DNA of 64,000 nucleotides from Cyrtodaria siliqua (taxonomy: Eukaryota > Mollusca > Bivalvia > Adapedonta > Hiatellidae). A model generated the notes under the pieces. That model worked only from the letters and a program-made list of their open reading frames with translations, searched no databases and was not told where the DNA came from. Shown here piece by piece: positions 61,883 to 64,000 of the stretch; position 1 is the stretch's first letter; every line of letters starts with the position of its first letter. The translations under genes were made by a program, and so were the position numbers. The stretch spans positions 267,449 through 331,448 of the forward strand of contig JAWPHD010001344.1 in the NCBI GenBank assembly GCA_037043455.1, written 5' to 3'.

Positions 61883-62172
61883 AAGGTACACTAGGCAGTT
61901 TTATTTGTTTAAATTCTTTGGAGTTCGGTTAATTTTCTGCATAGTTTGCAGTTGTGCATCATTAAATATTATTTATTAGAATAGTTCAGAAGAATTGTTT
62001 ACACATTACTTACTGTTGATAATAGTGCACCTATAATATATTTGATAGAATAACGAAGACAAAAAAGAACTTTTACTGCAAGCAGTGTTTAAATTAAAAT
62101 GTTAAAGATAACAATGGAGATGCTAATGTTAAAGCTTGATAAATTCTTCAAGATTGCGTGTGTCCTTTAACA
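61883..62172. mobile_element. TTAAAGG MITE, related to 12308
   Basis: GTTAAAGGTACACTAGGCAG at the left; AGATTGCGTGTGTCCTTTAA at the right matches the right end of the element at 12308. About 290 bp. Confidence 0.55.
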
Positions 62173-62454
62173 TCAACTAATTACAATATATTATGGTCTA
62201 TGTGATGGGTCCCCATTTATTAAAGGGACACAGAGCAAATTCTAATCTTGTGTCTGTTTTACACATTTTCACATCAGAACAGACCACACATCTACAAAAG
62301 TGTCTTCTCAACTGCCTATTGTATCATGTTTTATTTCTAAAACTAGAGGCATCACCAGTTTTGAGAGAGAAACTAAATAGTTGTATATTAATTTTCTCCC
62401 CATGTTGATGTGCCATTTACTCAGTTTTGTCAAGGACGTTTATAGCATATCGGC

Positions 62455-62725
62455 TTGAATCCAGGACACGGATCAATTCTTACTGGCGCACTGGGTTACT
62501 TCGATGTTGTCCTGCTAGCCCGTTCGTCTGATGAACGTATACGGATGGTCCTTTTATCGAGTCTGTCCTACAAGCAGTTAAAGAACATAGGTATCTAATC
62601 GTAACAAGCGTAGGGCAGGGTTCCTGGATGCCTATGTATATTTCCTCTCTCTTTGGTACGGCTCGAATACCTAAAAACGTGTTGATGAGGCTTAAATGAT
62701 GAGTCGTTAAACAATATTAAATTGT
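62455..62725 (+). mobile_element. SINE family 1, plus strand
   Basis: Body with AGTTAAAGAACATAGGTATC, 'gggcagggttcctggatgcc' and CTATGTATATTTCCTCTCTC; tail GTGTTGATGAGGCTTAAATG, 'gagtcgttaaacaatatt'. Divergent from the copy at 28920. Confidence 0.6.
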
Positions 62726-62853
62726 AAACTGTCCCATTCCCCTAAACATGCCTAGCCTCCCCCCCCCCCCCACCCCCCCTCGCAAAACCTGATTTAAATT
62801 GAATACTCTGCTCGACTATATTACTTTTTATTCTATGTCTTTCTTTCTTTCAG

Positions 62854-62913
62854 TCTGCACGGTCATGTGGAAGAAGACGTCCATGTACACCAGCTGTCCA
62901 GAGTCAGCTGAAG
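62854..62913 (+). other. Possible second exon of the unidentified transcript
   Basis: A 60-nt block after a strong pyrimidine tract (TCTTTCTTTCTTTCAG, to 62853) and before GTTAGT (62914). Joined to 61620-61715, the open frame reaches a stop (LHGHVEEDVHVHQLSRVS). No homology recognised. Confidence 0.25.
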
Positions 62914-62984
62914 GTTAGTTCGCTCAATTATTTGCTTAATAAAGTAGTACTAATGAACTAACATAGTTGTCTTTATAATTATGT

Positions 62985-63220
62985 CTTCCACCACTAAAGT
63001 GGTAGGTGACAGATTATATTTGGCCTTGTCCGTTCGTCCGTTCATCCAATCTTGTCTGCGCTACTTGTTGGATTTTGACGAAACTTTGTACGAAAGCATC
63101 AGTATGTGCATATCAAATATTGAAGGTCAAGGGCTCCGTTGACCAAATAATGATTATGAAAAACCTGTCTGCACTGTCCACTTCCCAAGAAGCAAAATTA
63201 TGGTTGTGAGTGCGTTTTGT
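62985..63220. repeat. Dispersed repeat with CCGTTCGTCCGTTCATCC head
   Basis: A hairpin-like start ('tcttccaccactaaagtggtagg'), CCGTTCGTCCGTTCATCC, then GATTTTGACGAAACTTTGTA, the same arrangement as at 7765 and 13735. Confidence 0.5.
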
Positions 63221-64000
63221 GAGAGAAATGATAGCCTTTGATTTGAGGTGTCATTAGGTCAATAGGTCATTGTCACCGTGACACGATAGTGTAAAATATT
63301 GTAAACTTAAGTCACTTTCCCTAAAGCAAATTCATGAACTTCTTTGGTGGACAGGTGGAAAGAGGATGATCGTTTGATTTTTAGGTAAAAGGTCAAGTCC
63401 ACTATCGCGAAGGATAAGCATTTTGTTACAACACACATGTTATAATATTAATGGTATAAATATATGAAGTATTTTCTTGCCAATGCTGAATCCGGTAAAA
63501 CAAGTGCTTTTGTTTCACCGATATTGTCGCCTCTGAACCAAACCACTTCTTTTTAATTTACAGGATTCAACAGTGTTTAAGACATATTCCGATCATCCAT
63601 TTTTTTTAAATCATAAATTAAAAAAATAGCTATATTAAAACAAACAAAACATGCTATTTGATTAAAAAGACGTATTCAAATTTCAAAGTAGCAATATCGC
63701 AGAATATAATAGATTTCAATTGCTGAAAACAAACATGTATTTTTTTTTCAGGAAAAAATAATTCCATGAATATAGTATTTATCATGATTATATATGTTCA
63801 GGGAAATGTTTAATATGTCTGTTTTCAAATACTACAGATCATAACGCACCGCACATGTATATCAGTATTTACTTTCAATATAGTAGTGAGTATGACTGCT
63901 GTTCTGGGACCATATAAATATAAAAGAATAATATAATATAATATATATATATAAGTACAAAATTATGCACTATAAACTATAAACGACCCGCACTTTTTGG
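63221..64000. other. Nothing recognised to window end
   Basis: AT-rich; an AT-alternating run lies at about 63930-63952. Confidence 0.4.

Overview
This window is eukaryotic nuclear DNA from an animal: AT-rich, gene-poor and full of repeats. The one gene that can be fully read is split by nine GT-AG introns' worth of structure (eight introns between nine coding exons). Repeat types point to a mollusc, most likely a bivalve: degenerate arrays carrying 'GGCCATAACTCTATTT', blocks starting with CCGT(CCGT)n, tRNA-derived SINEs, and SINE tails reading GTTGATGAGCCGTTAAACAA. The species cannot be named from the sequence.

The gene is a plus-strand Na+/Ca2+ exchanger (NCX, SLC8 family). Coding exons: 12892-13579, 31914-32140, 33352-33551, 34109-34350, 34703-34935, 37980-38085, 38594-38772, 40438-40767 and 43592-43831. 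They join in one frame with matching intron phases to give 814 residues. The product has an N-terminal membrane half with the alpha-1 repeat, a cytosolic loop with two Calx-beta calcium-binding domains, and a C-terminal membrane half with the alpha-2 repeat. The loop is short for the family: the basic autoinhibitory (XIP) stretch after TM5 is nearly absent and CBD2 is compact. The first intron is 18.3 kb.

Upstream (1-12800): degenerate arrays, a 29-bp minisatellite (5.3-6.7 kb), and a GGTGAGGATATTGA array split by a 1.7-kb C-rich insertion. Intron 1 (13.6-31.9 kb): two array subfamilies, SINEs, several inverted-repeat MITEs, and a CACTA-ended element nested in another repeat. Introns 5 and 7 (34.9-40.4 kb): foldback elements, one about 970 bp with near-identical arms. 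Intron 8 (40.8-43.6 kb): a 1.2-kb minisatellite whose unit is homologous to the real acceptor plus the first ~45 nt of exon 9. Downstream (44-64 kb): a 1.7-kb foldback with 21-bp tandem units in its arms, two decayed LINE reverse-transcriptase relics, more SINEs and MITEs, and two exon-like blocks near 61.6 and 62.9 kb that I cannot assign.

Most interesting: (1) the minisatellite made of copies of the exon 9 splice acceptor, giving about 15 TAG-ending decoy acceptors before the true one; (2) three unrelated foldback elements within 10 kb whose arms are tandem arrays; (3) an NCX with a reduced autoinhibitory region and compact CBD2. No prokaryotic system, CRISPR array or operon is present.
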